A stretch of DNA of 64,000 nt from Kribbella aluminosa (lineage in GTDB: Bacteria > Actinomycetota > Actinomycetes > Propionibacteriales > Kribbellaceae). The stretch covers positions 2,108,001-2,172,000 of the forward strand of contig NZ_JAGINT010000002.1 in the NCBI RefSeq assembly GCF_017876295.1, written 5' to 3'. Positions 9,048-17,492 of this stretch are shown in pieces. A program made the translations under genes and the position numbers. The notes beneath the pieces were generated by a model, which worked only from the letters and a program-made list of their open reading frames with translations, ran no database searches and was not told the DNA's origin. Position 1 is the first letter of the stretch. Each line of letters begins with the position of its first letter.

Positions 9048-9848
9048 TTACCAGAGTTGTGGCTGGATCGCCGGGTCGGTGTAGTCAGGGTCGGGGTTGC
9101 GCCGGACGAGGTCGTCGTTCGGATGGCCGGAGCCGGGGCGCCAGCGGTTGTCCGAAGGCTGCAGGTGGATGGCCAGCGACCGGCGCGGCGCCGTACTCAG
9201 GTTCGCCGAGCTGCCGTGCACTGTCCGGCAGTGGTGGAAGCTGACCTGCCCACGCTTCATCCGCGGTACGACGGGAGCCGGGTCGAAGCCCTGCGCGACG
9301 ATCGACGCCTCGAGTCCGGCCGCGTCCTGCGAGAAGAAGTCCAGCCCGGTCACCGGCCAGCGGTGGCTGCCGGGCATGAACGCGACCGCCCCGTTCACCT
9401 CGTCGACGTCGTGGAACCCTACCCACGCGGTCAGCATGTTGTCCGACGTACACGACTGCCAGTACTGCCGATCCGTATGCCAACCGACCGTCGCCGCCGG
9501 CCCGCCCGGTGCCGATTCGCTGGGAGGCTTGTACAGCAGCTGGTCGTGCCACAGCCGGATCCCGTCCGCCCCGGACAGCGCCGCGGCCGTTTCCGCGATC
9601 GCCGGATGCCGGACCAGCGCCGCCAGCTCGTCGACGCGCAGCGACGAGTAGTCGTTCTTCCGCAGTACGTCGCCGTGCTCCGGCTGCCAGCCCCGCGTCG
9701 CCGGTACGTCGGGCAGCACGTGATCGTGGTCGTTCGCGTAGAACCGGTCCATCCCGCGCTCGGCCGCGTCGAGTACGTCGGGCGGCACGATCACCGGCGA
9801 GATCCAGTACCCGTGCTCCTGGTAGAAGGCAATGTCGTCAGCGTTCAT
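9048..9848 (-). CDS. Phytanoyl-CoA dioxygenase (PhyH) family oxygenase
   Basis: This is a 266-aa Fe(II)/2-oxoglutarate-dependent dioxygenase. The metal triad is visible: H124-T-D126 in VGWHTDRQYW and H211 in CRTVHGSSANLS, with the 2-oxoglutarate-binding Arg (PRRSLAIH) about ten residues later. The length is typical of bacterial PhyH enzymes, which hydroxylate lipids, amino acids or natural-product scaffolds. The substrate cannot be told. It is divergent from an AraC regulator 70 bp away, a pairing that suggests the regulator controls it. TACCGT lies six bases before the ATG. Confidence 0.88.
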   Translation of the reverse strand: MNADDIAFYQEHGYWISPVIVPPDVLDAAERGMDRFYANDHDHVLPDVPATRGWQPEHGDVLRKNDYSSLRVDELAALVRHPAIAETAAALSGADGIRLWHDQLLYKPPSESAPGGPAATVGWHTDRQYWQSCTSDNMLTAWVGFHDVDEVNGAVAFMPGSHRWPVTGLDFFSQDAAGLEASIVAQGFDPAPVVPRMKRGQVSFHHCRTVHGSSANLSTAPRRSLAIHLQPSDNRWRPGSGHPNDDLVRRNPDPDYTDPAIQPQLW

Positions 9849-9854
9849 GGGACC

Positions 9855-9860
9855 ACGGTA
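9855..9860 (-). promoter_or_regulatory. -10 hexamer of the PhyH gene (leaderless)
   Basis: Read on the minus strand the sequence is TACCGT, six bases, then ATG. The spacing places the transcript start at or next to the start codon, and no Shine-Dalgarno sequence is present. Confidence 0.5.
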
Positions 9861-9883
9861 GAAACCGGCGACCGCTTCGGGCG

Positions 9884-9912
9884 TTGCCGATGTTCAGCCG
9901 GATGGACACAAT
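9884..9912 (+). promoter_or_regulatory. Promoter of the AraC regulator gene
   Basis: TTGCCG, a 17-base spacer and CACAAT are followed six bases later by the GTG start. This is a reasonable sigma-70-type promoter giving a leaderless or near-leaderless message. Confidence 0.5.
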
Positions 9913-9918
9913 CTTCAG

Positions 9919-10749
9919 GTGTCCCTCTATCGCCCCGACGGGCTCCGCGCCGGCTTCCACGCCGAAGGGTTCGCGCCGGGCAGCGGCCTGTTGCACGCCG
10001 GCGAGCAGTGGGTGCCCGAGCAGTTCCTGATCGAGCCGCACGAGCATCCCGTCTGGGAGATCTACCTGCAGCAGCACGGCACCACGCACTGGGTCGCGGG
10101 CGGCGAGAGCTACGTGCTGCACCCGGGCCACGTGTTCGCCGTACCGCCCGGCGTCACCCACCACCTCGCGGGCCGGTCCGGCAACCACCACTTCTTCTTC
10201 GCCGCGATCGACCTCGACGCCGTCGGCCGGCGCCATCCTGGTCTGGCGATGCCGGCGGCCGTCGTCCATCGGGAGGCCGGGGAACTCGCGTACGCCTTCG
10301 CGCAGCTGGTCCGGGAGCTGACGACCCGCTACGAGTACGCCGACACCGGTCTGACGCTCGCCGTCGACCATCTGGTGCTCGCCTTCTCGCGGTCGATGGC
10401 GCCGACCGCCGTACCGCAGCTCGCTATGCATCCCGCCGTGCGGACGGTGAAACGCCTGCTGGACCAGGAGTTCCACGAACGCTGGACGTTGAAGGAGCTG
10501 GCGGACCGGGCCGGGCTCGCACCGGCGTACCTGGCCGAGCTGTTCGCCGCCGAGCTCGGCCAGCCGCCGCACCGCTACCTCAACGAACGCCGCATCGACC
10601 GCGCCCGCCAGTTGCTCGAGTCCAGCGACGTCACGATCACCGCCCTCGCGCTGAGCCTCGGCTTCAGCTCCAGCCAGCACTTCGCCCGGGTGTTCCGGCA
10701 GCTCACCGGCAGTACGCCGACCGCGGTCAGATCGTCACGAGCGCGGTGA
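9919..10749 (+). CDS. AraC-family transcriptional regulator with cupin sensor domain
   Basis: A 276-aa regulator. Residues 10-110 form an AraC-type cupin ligand domain (EQFLIEPHEHPVWEIYLQQ, HPGHVFAVPPGVTHHL). Residues 175-275 hold the double helix-turn-helix of the family (TLKELADRAGLAPAYLAELF and the signature ITALALSLGFSSSQHFARVFRQLTG). Members bind a small molecule in the cupin and activate adjacent catabolic genes. Divergence from the PhyH gene makes that its likely target. Confidence 0.88.
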   Translation: MSLYRPDGLRAGFHAEGFAPGSGLLHAGEQWVPEQFLIEPHEHPVWEIYLQQHGTTHWVAGGESYVLHPGHVFAVPPGVTHHLAGRSGNHHFFFAAIDLDAVGRRHPGLAMPAAVVHREAGELAYAFAQLVRELTTRYEYADTGLTLAVDHLVLAFSRSMAPTAVPQLAMHPAVRTVKRLLDQEFHERWTLKELADRAGLAPAYLAELFAAELGQPPHRYLNERRIDRARQLLESSDVTITALALSLGFSSSQHFARVFRQLTGSTPTAVRSSRAR

Positions 10750-10900
10750 CGCCGAGCGCGATCCCGACCAGATAGGTGCCCATGGGCGCGGACCGCGATC
10801 AGCAATCGGTCGGCGGGGTCGGCGAGCACGAGTACGCCGTCGTCCGCGACGTCCTCGACCGGCTGGTCGGCGTCCTCGACCGGTTCGCGTCCGAAGCGGA
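10727..10900 (-). other. Coding-like stretch, possible gene remnant
   Basis: Between the ArsR stop and the AraC 3' end, the minus strand reads IRFGREPVEDADQPVEDV... in one frame and MGTYLVGIALGVTALVTI-stop in the next. It looks like the last 60 or so residues of a degraded protein ending in a membrane segment. No start codon or intact frame is present. Confidence 0.25.
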
Positions 10901-11488
10901 TCAGGCCTCGTCCGCGGCCGGCGGCAGCGTCGGGTAGTCGCCGATCGGGTAGAGGCCGACGGTGAAGCCGTACGTCGTACCACCCGCGCGGGGCAGCTGG
11001 TCGAAGGTGTGGATCAACGCGTCCACCTGCTGCCAGAACTCGGCGGCCCGCTCGTCGGGGATCCGGGCGTGCCGGATGAACGAGCGCAGCTCGCCCGCGT
11101 CGTACGCCGGCTTGGACTCCTGGGCCGCCACCTCGAAGTCGTTGAAGTCGTCCGGCAGTCGCCCTTCCGCGCCCTGCCGGCCCAGCCCGACGAAGAACAT
11201 CCGCGCCGCGCGCCCGTAGAACCGCTCCTCGATCGCCCGCACCCGCCGGGTCCGCACCACCCGCAGGATGCCCGCGTCGGTCAGCACCTTCACGTGGTGC
11301 GCCACCGTGCTCTTCGGCCGGCCGACCGCGGTGGACAGCTCGGTCACGGTCGCCGCCCGCTCGTGCAGCAGCCCCAGGATCGTGGTCCGCAGCGGGTCGC
11401 TGATCGCCCGCACCTGCTCCGCGGTGGTCAGCTCGACGGTCTCCGCGAGCTCATAGTCCGGGATTCCCGAGAGCTTGTTGATCGACAT
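10901..11488 (-). CDS. ArsR-type winged-helix regulator
   Basis: A 195-aa regulator. Residues 22-95 hold an ArsR/HTH_20 winged helix (VRAISDPLRTTILGLLHERAATVTELSTAVGRPKSTVAHHVKVLTDAGIL). The C-terminal half is helical and could be a dimerisation or sensor region. No metal-binding Cys motif is visible, so it is not a classical metal sensor. It is divergent from a dienelactone-hydrolase-like gene 58 bp away, which is a likely target. The ATG at 11488 lacks a strong ribosome site. Confidence 0.82.
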   Translation of the reverse strand: MSINKLSGIPDYELAETVELTTAEQVRAISDPLRTTILGLLHERAATVTELSTAVGRPKSTVAHHVKVLTDAGILRVVRTRRVRAIEERFYGRAARMFFVGLGRQGAEGRLPDDFNDFEVAAQESKPAYDAGELRSFIRHARIPDERAAEFWQQVDALIHTFDQLPRAGGTTYGFTVGLYPIGDYPTLPPAADEA

Positions 11489-11546
11489 GGTTCGAATAGA
11501 CTAGCATCGCGGATTGTTCGAGATATTTGGATCATTGGAGCTGATG

Positions 11547-12125
11547 ATGGCTGAGGTCGTGATGTACCACCACGCGCAGGGGCTGACCGACGGGGTGAAG
11601 GCGTTCGCCGACGAGCTCCGGCAGGCGGGGCACACCGTCCACACGCCGGACCTCTACGAGGGCAACACCTATGCCACCCTCGACGAGGGCATGGACTACG
11701 CCCGGGCGACGGGCTTCGGCGCGATCGCGGAGCGCGGTGTCGCGGCCGCGCAGAGCCTGCCGGAGAACGTCGTGTACGCCGGGTTCTCGCTCGGCGTGGT
11801 GCCCGCGCAGCAACTCACCCAGACCCGCGCGGGCGCGGCCGGCGGGTTGTTCTACTACTCGTGCCTGCCGGCCGAGGAGTTCGGCAGCTGGCCGGACGGC
11901 GTACCGGCGCAGGTGCACGCGATGGAGGAGGACCCGTTCTTCGCCGAGGAAGGCGGCGACATCGACGCGGCCCGCGCCCTGACCGCCGCGGCCGACACCG
12001 TCGAACTGTTCCTCTACCCCGGCAAGGAGCACCTGTTCGCGGACTCCTCGCTGCCGGGCTACGACGAGGGCGCCGCGAAGCTCCTGCTGCAGCGCACCCT
12101 CGACTTCCTCGCCGCGATCAGGTAG
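11547..12125 (+). CDS. Dienelactone hydrolase-family alpha/beta hydrolase
   Basis: A 192-aa single-domain alpha/beta hydrolase. The nucleophile elbow is GFSLG (residues about 83-87), with Ser where classical dienelactone hydrolases have Cys. The catalytic His is in GKEHLFAD near residue 160. The acid is likely the Asp/Glu near EEDPFFAEEGGD. Substrates of this group are small esters or lactones. ATG 11547 is chosen because GGAG lies six bases upstream; in-frame ATGs at 11514 and 11544 are alternatives. It is divergent from the ArsR gene. Confidence 0.82.
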   Translation: MAEVVMYHHAQGLTDGVKAFADELRQAGHTVHTPDLYEGNTYATLDEGMDYARATGFGAIAERGVAAAQSLPENVVYAGFSLGVVPAQQLTQTRAGAAGGLFYYSCLPAEEFGSWPDGVPAQVHAMEEDPFFAEEGGDIDAARALTAAADTVELFLYPGKEHLFADSSLPGYDEGAAKLLLQRTLDFLAAIR

Positions 12126-12146
12126 CTCTCAGCTAGTTCGGCCTAG

Positions 12147-12188
12147 CCTTCGGGGCCATGCGAACACGAGTTTTCCCGGCCCCGAAGG
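12147..12188 (+). promoter_or_regulatory. Hairpin across the DUF347 gene start codon
   Basis: An 11-bp perfect inverted repeat (CCTTCGGGGCC / GGCCCCGAAGG) with a 20-base loop. The left arm directly abuts the ATG at 12158 and the right arm is in the first codons. It would sequester the initiation region in the mRNA. Confidence 0.45.
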
Positions 12189-12955
12189 TCCCAGCGGTGT
12201 TCCTGATGTTCTGGGCGGTCAAGCTGCTGACCACCGGGATCGGCGAGACCGCGGCGGACTACCTCGGCACCGTCAGCATCCCGCTGGCTGCCGTTATCGG
12301 GCTCGGTAGCTTCAGCACCGCCATCTATCTGCAACTGAAGGCCGACACCTACCATCCGGTGCGCTACTGGGCCACCGTGCTCAGCGTCGCCCTCTTCGGC
12401 ACGATGGTCGCCGACGGACCGCACATCGCGCTCGGTACGCCGTACTGGTTCGACTCGATCGTCTACCTCGGCCTGCTCTGCGGCCTGCTGACCTGGTGGC
12501 AGCGCAGCGAGGGCACCATCTCGGTGCACTCGATCACCACCGCCCGGCGCGAACGGTTCTACTGGGGCGTCGTGCTGCTCACGTTCGGCCTCGGTACCGC
12601 GGTCGGCGACGCCACCGCCATCGACTTCGGCCTCGGCTTCACCTGGTCGATCGTGCTCTTCGCCGTGCTGATCGTCGTACCGCTCGGCCTCTGGAAGCTC
12701 GGCCTGAACGCCACGATCGCCTTCTGGGCGTCGTACGTGCTGACCCGGCCGCTCGGCGCGTCGATCGCCGACTGGTTCGGCAAAGACATCCACAAGGGCG
12801 GCCTCGGCTGGGGCATCGGCCCGGTCACGCTGGTCGGGCTGCTGCTGTTCGCCGTGCTGGTCGCCTACCTGAGCCTGACGCACAGCGACGTCGACCACGC
12901 CGCCGACCACGCCCGCGAGTCAGCTGTCCGTGAGCCCGACCCGGTCCTCGAGTGA
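12158..12955 (+). CDS. DUF347/COG4705 multi-pass membrane protein
   Basis: A 265-aa integral membrane protein with about eight transmembrane helices. The family signature is visible twice in divergent form: KVPAVFLMFWAVKLLTTGIGETAADYL near the start and FYWGVVLLTFGLGTAVGDATA in the middle, consistent with an internal duplication. The function of the family is not established; some members are annotated as putative metal or small-molecule permeases. The start at 12158 is set by the conserved N-terminal motif. Its last 36 bases overlap the 3' end of the convergent MFS gene. Confidence 0.8.
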   Translation: MRTRVFPAPKVPAVFLMFWAVKLLTTGIGETAADYLGTVSIPLAAVIGLGSFSTAIYLQLKADTYHPVRYWATVLSVALFGTMVADGPHIALGTPYWFDSIVYLGLLCGLLTWWQRSEGTISVHSITTARRERFYWGVVLLTFGLGTAVGDATAIDFGLGFTWSIVLFAVLIVVPLGLWKLGLNATIAFWASYVLTRPLGASIADWFGKDIHKGGLGWGIGPVTLVGLLLFAVLVAYLSLTHSDVDHAADHARESAVREPDPVLE

Positions 12956-14377
12956 CCGCTCCGCGAATCCTCCGGCCGGGACCGGCTCGGCGGCGCGGCG
13001 GGCGGGGATGAACGACGCGACGGCCAGTGCGGTGAGCGCGGCGCCGGCGCCGATCAGCAGGACGACCCGGAAGCCACTCTGCGATGGCAGGGTGTAGCCG
13101 CCCAGGCTGACCGTCAGGTTGGCCAGGATCACGCCGGCCACCGCGCTGGACACCGAGGTGCCGATCGACCGCATCAGCGTGTTGAAGCTGTTCGCGGCCG
13201 CGGTCTCCGAGACCGGTACGGCGGACATGATCAGCGCCGGCATCGCGCCGTACGCCAGGCCGATACCGGCACCGATCAGCAGCGACACCAGGACGAGCTC
13301 CCAGACCGAGCTCATCAGCACGCTGCCCACGCCGTACCCGGCGGCGACCACGAGCGCGCCGAGCATCAGCGTGACCTTCGGGCCGCGGGTGCTGGAGATC
13401 TTCGCCGAGAACGGCGCGGTGACCAGCATGACCAGACCGGACGGGCCCATCACCAGACCGGACGCGAGCATCGACTGGCCCAGTCCGAAACCGGTTGCCT
13501 TCGGCATCTGCAGCAGCTGCGGCAGCACCAGCGACATCGCGAACATCGCGAACCCGAACACCATCGACGCGAGGTTCGTCAGCAGTACCTGTGGGCGCGC
13601 CGTGATCCGCAAGTCGACGAGCGGTTCGCTGGTACGGCGTTCCCACCAGCCCCAGGTGAGCAGTGCGACGACCGCGAGCGCGAACAGGCCGACCGTCCGG
13701 CCGCCGGTCCAGCCCCAGCTCGCGCCCTGGGAGATTGCCAGCAGCAACGAAATCAGGCCGACCGACAGGCCGATCCCGCCGAGCAGGTCGAAGTGGCCGC
13801 CGGAGCGCACCGACGACTCCGGGACGAAGCGCAGTACCAGCCCGAAGACGATCACGCCGAGTGCGGCCGAGAGCCAGAACAGCGTGTGCCAGTCGAAGTT
13901 GTCGGCGAGCAGCGCGGCCGCGGGCAGGCCGAGCGCGCCGCCGACGCCGAGGGAGGCGCTCATCTGCGCGGTCGCGGTACCGAGCTTCTCGGGCGGCAGT
14001 TCGTCGCGCATGATGCTGATGCCGAGCGGGATCACGCCGGCGGCGAGGCCCTGGAGTGCGCGGCCGGCGATCATCGGCACGAGCGAGCTGCTCAGTGCGG
14101 CGACGACCGAGCCGGCGACCAGCATGCCGACACTGATCAGCAGCATCCGGCGCTTGCCGTACATGTCGCCGAGGCGGCCCATGATCGGGGTCGCGACCGC
14201 GGCCGCGAGCAGCGTGGCGGTGATCGCCCAGGCGGTCCCGGCGGCCGAGGCGTGCAGCAGCCGCGGCAGCGTGGGGACCAGCGGGATCACCAGGGTCTGC
14301 ATCAGCGCGACCGTGATACCGGCCGAGGCGAGCACCGGCACGACGGTCCCGGCGCGCACGGATGGAGCAGCGGACAT
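12920..14377 (-). CDS. MFS drug exporter, EmrB/QacA (DHA2) type
   Basis: A 485-aa proton-coupled exporter with about 14 membrane segments. Motif A is visible as GRLGDMYGKRRML (residues about 67-79) and a motif C-like segment GVGGALGLPAAALL is in helix 5. Such pumps export drugs, dyes or endogenous natural products. ATG 14377 is preceded by AGGAGG at a good distance, so the longer in-frame extension to 14539 is rejected. It is divergent from the P450 operon and shares a promoter region with two palindromes, so the TetR regulator of that operon may control both. Confidence 0.88.
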   Translation of the reverse strand: MSAAPSVRAGTVVPVLASAGITVALMQTLVIPLVPTLPRLLHASAAGTAWAITATLLAAAVATPIMGRLGDMYGKRRMLLISVGMLVAGSVVAALSSSLVPMIAGRALQGLAAGVIPLGISIMRDELPPEKLGTATAQMSASLGVGGALGLPAAALLADNFDWHTLFWLSAALGVIVFGLVLRFVPESSVRSGGHFDLLGGIGLSVGLISLLLAISQGASWGWTGGRTVGLFALAVVALLTWGWWERRTSEPLVDLRITARPQVLLTNLASMVFGFAMFAMSLVLPQLLQMPKATGFGLGQSMLASGLVMGPSGLVMLVTAPFSAKISSTRGPKVTLMLGALVVAAGYGVGSVLMSSVWELVLVSLLIGAGIGLAYGAMPALIMSAVPVSETAAANSFNTLMRSIGTSVSSAVAGVILANLTVSLGGYTLPSQSGFRVVLLIGAGAALTALAVASFIPARRAAEPVPAGGFAERSLEDRVGLTDS

Positions 14378-14406
14378 CAGCAGCCTCCTGGGCTGAGAAC
14401 AGATAG

Positions 14407-14423
14407 TTGGTTTCTGCAACCAA
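14407..14423. promoter_or_regulatory. Palindromic operator candidate TTGGTT-N5-AACCAA
   Basis: A perfect 6-bp inverted repeat separated by five bases. It lies just downstream of the predicted -10 of the MFS gene, where a bound repressor would block transcription. The form suits a TetR-family dimer. Confidence 0.5.
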
Positions 14424-14424
14424 T

Positions 14425-14453
14425 AGCCTAAGTCAGGCAGTTGACTTAAACAA
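14425..14453 (-). promoter_or_regulatory. Predicted promoter of the MFS exporter gene
   Basis: On the minus strand TTGTTT, 17 bases, TAGGCT. The spacer is occupied almost exactly by the second palindrome. Confidence 0.45.
14429..14448. promoter_or_regulatory. Palindromic operator candidate TAAGTCA-N6-TGACTTA
   Basis: A perfect 7-bp inverted repeat with a 6-base spacer. It fills the gap between -35 and -10 of the MFS promoter. On the plus strand it contains TTGACT, a good -35 for the P450 operon. Confidence 0.55.
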
Positions 14454-14499
14454 GCGAGCGAGGCAAGCTGGAGGAACAACCACACGGAGGTGATGGCCT

Positions 14500-15702
14500 G
14501 TGACCGACAGTGAGCAGCTCGTCCAGTACCCGATCCCACCCGTCGACGCGATCGAACCGCCGCCCGAGTGGGAGCGGCTCCGGCGACGGTGCCCGGTGGC
14601 GCAGGTGCAGCTGCCGAGCGGCGACGAGGCCGCCTTGCTCACCCGGTACGACGATGTCCGCCAGGTGCTGTCCGACGCCCGGTTCAGCCGGACGGCGGAG
14701 GGGTCCGCGCGGGTGTCCGCGGAAGGCGCCGGCGTCTTCGACCGGCGGCGCCCCGGCGTACCGCAGTCCGGGGACGGGCACCAGCGCTGGCGGCGGATGA
14801 TCACCAAGTGGTTCACCGCGAAGCGGATGGCGGCGCTCCGGCCGTCGATCGAGGCGATGGCCGACCAGCTCGTCGACGGCATGGTCGCGGCCGGTCAGCC
14901 GGCCGATCTGAAGGCGGCGCTCGGGTTTCCGCTGCCGGTCTGGGTGATCTGCGAGCTGCTCGGCGTCCCGGCCTCCGACCGGGAGCGGTTCTCGTACTGG
15001 TCCGACACGTTCCTCAACCTCAGCCGGTACTCGGCCGCCGATATGGAGGCCGCGCACGCCGAGTTCGCGGCGTACATGACCGGGCACATCGAGGCGAAGC
15101 GCGCGCAGCCGGGCACCGATCTGCTGAGCGACCTGATCACCGGCACCGACGCGGCGGGCGAGAAGCTGACCGACGACGCGCTCGTCTCGACCGGGATGGG
15201 CCTGCTGATCGCCGGGCACGAGACCACCACCAACATGATCGGCAAGATGATGGCGATGCTGCTCGCCGATCGGTCGCGCTGGGAGCAGCTGCTCGCCGAC
15301 CCCGCCCTCGTCCGTACGGCGGTCGAGGAGGCGTTGCGGTACGACGCGAACGCCGGGTTCGGGATGATCCGTTACGTCACCGAGGAGCTCGAGCTGTCCG
15401 GCGGCGTCCTGCCCGCGGGAACGACCGCGGTGTGCAGCATGGCGTCGGCGAACCGGGACGAGCGGATCTTCGCGGACGCCGCGGACATGGACCTGACCCG
15501 GACCCCGAACGTGCACCTGGCGTTCGGCGCCGGGCCGCACTCCTGCATCGGCCAGTCGCTGGCGCGGACCGAGTTGCAGGTCGTACTGGAAGTGTTGTTG
15601 CGTCGGTTGCCGACGTTGGCACTCGCAGTGCCGGCGGCGGAGCTGCCACTGGTCGAGGGGCTGCTCGTCGGCGGGCTGCGGGAGGTAAGGGTGATCTGGT
15701 GA
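14500..15702 (+). CDS. Cytochrome P450 (first of two)
   Basis: A 400-aa soluble bacterial P450. The haem-ligand loop is FGAGPHSCIG with C349. The I-helix oxygen-activation motif is AGHETT and the K-helix ExxR is EEALR. It needs electrons from the ferredoxin and reductase encoded downstream. The GTG start follows GGAGG by nine bases. It heads an operon with the TetR regulator, whose ATG overlaps this stop by one base. The substrate is unknown; the length and I-helix are normal, so an ordinary monooxygenase is expected. Confidence 0.92.
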   Translation: MTDSEQLVQYPIPPVDAIEPPPEWERLRRRCPVAQVQLPSGDEAALLTRYDDVRQVLSDARFSRTAEGSARVSAEGAGVFDRRRPGVPQSGDGHQRWRRMITKWFTAKRMAALRPSIEAMADQLVDGMVAAGQPADLKAALGFPLPVWVICELLGVPASDRERFSYWSDTFLNLSRYSAADMEAAHAEFAAYMTGHIEAKRAQPGTDLLSDLITGTDAAGEKLTDDALVSTGMGLLIAGHETTTNMIGKMMAMLLADRSRWEQLLADPALVRTAVEEALRYDANAGFGMIRYVTEELELSGGVLPAGTTAVCSMASANRDERIFADAADMDLTRTPNVHLAFGAGPHSCIGQSLARTELQVVLEVLLRRLPTLALAVPAAELPLVEGLLVGGLREVRVIW

Positions 15703-16346
15703 TGATGGCGAAAGAGGTGCGGGGCGCGCGGGTGAACGCGACCCGGGAGCTGATCCTGGCGACGGCGGAGCGGATGTTCGCCGAGCGCGGTGTGCACGAG
15801 GTGTCGAACCGGCAGATCAGCGAGGCGGCCGGGCAGGGCAACAACACCGCGGTCGGGTACCACTTCGGGACCAAGACCGACCTGGTCCGGGCGATCGTCC
15901 GCAAACACGCGGAGCCGGTCGAGGCGCGCCGCCGGGAACTGCTCGCGGAGCTGGGCGCGGAGCCCGACGTACGGGACTGGGTGACGGTGCTGGTGCGGTC
16001 GGCGACGGACCACATGGGCAGTCTCGGTACGCAGAGCTGGCTGGCGCGGTTCAGCGCGCAGCTGATGAACGACCCGGCGCTGCGGGAGATCCAGTTGCTG
16101 GAGTCGCGGAGTTCGCCGTCGCTCACCCGGGTCGTCGACGGGCTGGCGTCGCGGCTCGCCGATCTGCCGCCGGCGGTGCGGATCGAGCGCGGCGACATGG
16201 CGCGGCACCTGATCGTCCAGATGACGGCCGAGTTCGAGCTGGCGCGCGCGGAAGGGCGGCCGACCGCGCGGGCGACGTGGGAGGAGATGGCCGACGGGTT
16301 GATCGACGGGATCGTCGGGCTGCTGACCGCGCCGGTGACTTCGTGA
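15702..16346 (+). CDS. TetR-family transcriptional regulator
   Basis: A 214-aa repressor. The N-terminal helix-turn-helix is typical (ATRELILATAERMFAERGVHEVSNRQISEAAGQGNNTAVGYHFGTKTDLVRAIV). The C-terminal ligand domain ends GLIDGIVGLL. ATG 15702 overlaps the P450 stop by one base and GGAGGTAAGG lies upstream; a GTG at 15699 in the same frame is less well placed. As the only regulator in the operon it probably binds one or both palindromes at 14407-14448 and controls the P450 genes and the divergent exporter. Confidence 0.9.
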   Translation: MMAKEVRGARVNATRELILATAERMFAERGVHEVSNRQISEAAGQGNNTAVGYHFGTKTDLVRAIVRKHAEPVEARRRELLAELGAEPDVRDWVTVLVRSATDHMGSLGTQSWLARFSAQLMNDPALREIQLLESRSSPSLTRVVDGLASRLADLPPAVRIERGDMARHLIVQMTAEFELARAEGRPTARATWEEMADGLIDGIVGLLTAPVTS

Positions 16347-17470
16347 GCGTGCTGGTGGTGGGTGCCTCCGCGGCCGGGCTGACGACCGCGGAAGCCCTGC
16401 GGCGCAAGGGTTTCCGGGATCCGATCACTGTGCTCGGGGCCGAGTATCACAGGCCGTACGACCGGCCGCCGTTGTCCAAGCAGTTTCTGTTGGGGGACTG
16501 GGACGAGACTCGTACTCGCTTGCGGCCGGACACGATGCTGACAGCCCTCGACGCGGAGTTCGTGCTCGGCGATCCTGCGGTCGCGTTGGACGGACACACC
16601 GTCCACACCACCTCAGGCCGATCCCTGACCGCCGACCACGTGGTGATCGCCACCGGCCTCACCCCACGCCGTCTCCCGGGCCCAGACCTCGAAGGCGTCC
16701 ACGTACTCCGCACCCTCGACGACGCGGCCGCACTGCGCAGATCCCTCACCCCTGAGGTGCAGGTGGTTGTTGTGGGCGACGGGGTGCTTGGGGCGGAGAT
16801 TGCTGCGACCGTCTGCAAGCTCGGCCTCTCCGTGACGCTTGCCGGCCCACAGGCGGCGCTGATGGAGGCTCAGCTTGGTGCTGTTGTGGGGGGATTGCTG
16901 GGGGAGTTGCACACGGCTGCAGGTGTTGAGCTTCGGTTGGGTGTTGCGGTTGATGGGCTGACAGGTGTGGGCGGGCGGGTGAGCGGCGTACGGCTGGCAA
17001 ACGGGGACTTGTTGCCGGCTGACGTGGTGGTGGTTGCGTTGGGGGCTGCGCCGGCTACCGGGTGGTTGGAAGGTAGTGGGCTGACGGTTGAGAACGGTGT
17101 GGTGTGTGACGAGTACTGCCGCGCCGCGGACGGGGTGTACGCCGCGGGCGATGTCGCGCGCTGGCGTGCCGAGGACAGGCTTGTCCGGCTGGAGAACCGG
17201 ACCAACGCCACCGAGCAGGCCCTGTGCGTCGCCGCGAACATCCTCGGCGAGAGGCAGCCATACCGCCCGATCCCGTACTTCTGGACAGACCAGTTCAGCA
17301 CCCGGCTCCAGGTTCACGGCCGCCCGTCCGCGGACCTGACGATTGCCGAGGGCAACATCGGCGAGCGCTTCGTCGCGCACTACCGCGACGCCGGCCGGAT
17401 CGTCGGTGTCCTCGGCTGGAACGCACCGAAACAGACCCGTGCGCACCGGCAGCACCTGGTACGTACGTAA
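16343..17470 (+). CDS. FAD-dependent ferredoxin reductase
   Basis: A 375-aa pyridine-nucleotide-disulphide-type oxidoreductase of the putidaredoxin/rhodocoxin reductase group, passing electrons from NAD(P)H through FAD to a ferredoxin. The FAD motif is VVGASAAGLTTAEALR (GxSxxG form), the NAD site is VVGDGVLGAEIAATV (about residues 142-156) and the second FAD motif is GVYAAGDVARW. The GTG start overlaps the TetR stop by four bases. The stretch 16740-17110 has more T at third codon positions than its neighbours, which may mark a patch of different origin. Its partner is the small ferredoxin at 18701. Confidence 0.9.
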   Translation: MSVLVVGASAAGLTTAEALRRKGFRDPITVLGAEYHRPYDRPPLSKQFLLGDWDETRTRLRPDTMLTALDAEFVLGDPAVALDGHTVHTTSGRSLTADHVVIATGLTPRRLPGPDLEGVHVLRTLDDAAALRRSLTPEVQVVVVGDGVLGAEIAATVCKLGLSVTLAGPQAALMEAQLGAVVGGLLGELHTAAGVELRLGVAVDGLTGVGGRVSGVRLANGDLLPADVVVVALGAAPATGWLEGSGLTVENGVVCDEYCRAADGVYAAGDVARWRAEDRLVRLENRTNATEQALCVAANILGERQPYRPIPYFWTDQFSTRLQVHGRPSADLTIAEGNIGERFVAHYRDAGRIVGVLGWNAPKQTRAHRQHLVRT

Positions 17471-17492
17471 ACCTCTCTGGGGAAGGACACAT

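Noticed and set aside
14378-14539. Longer N-terminus for the MFS exporter
   Set aside because: It would cover the palindromes and promoter and the start of the divergent P450; the ATG at 14377 has AGGAGG upstream.
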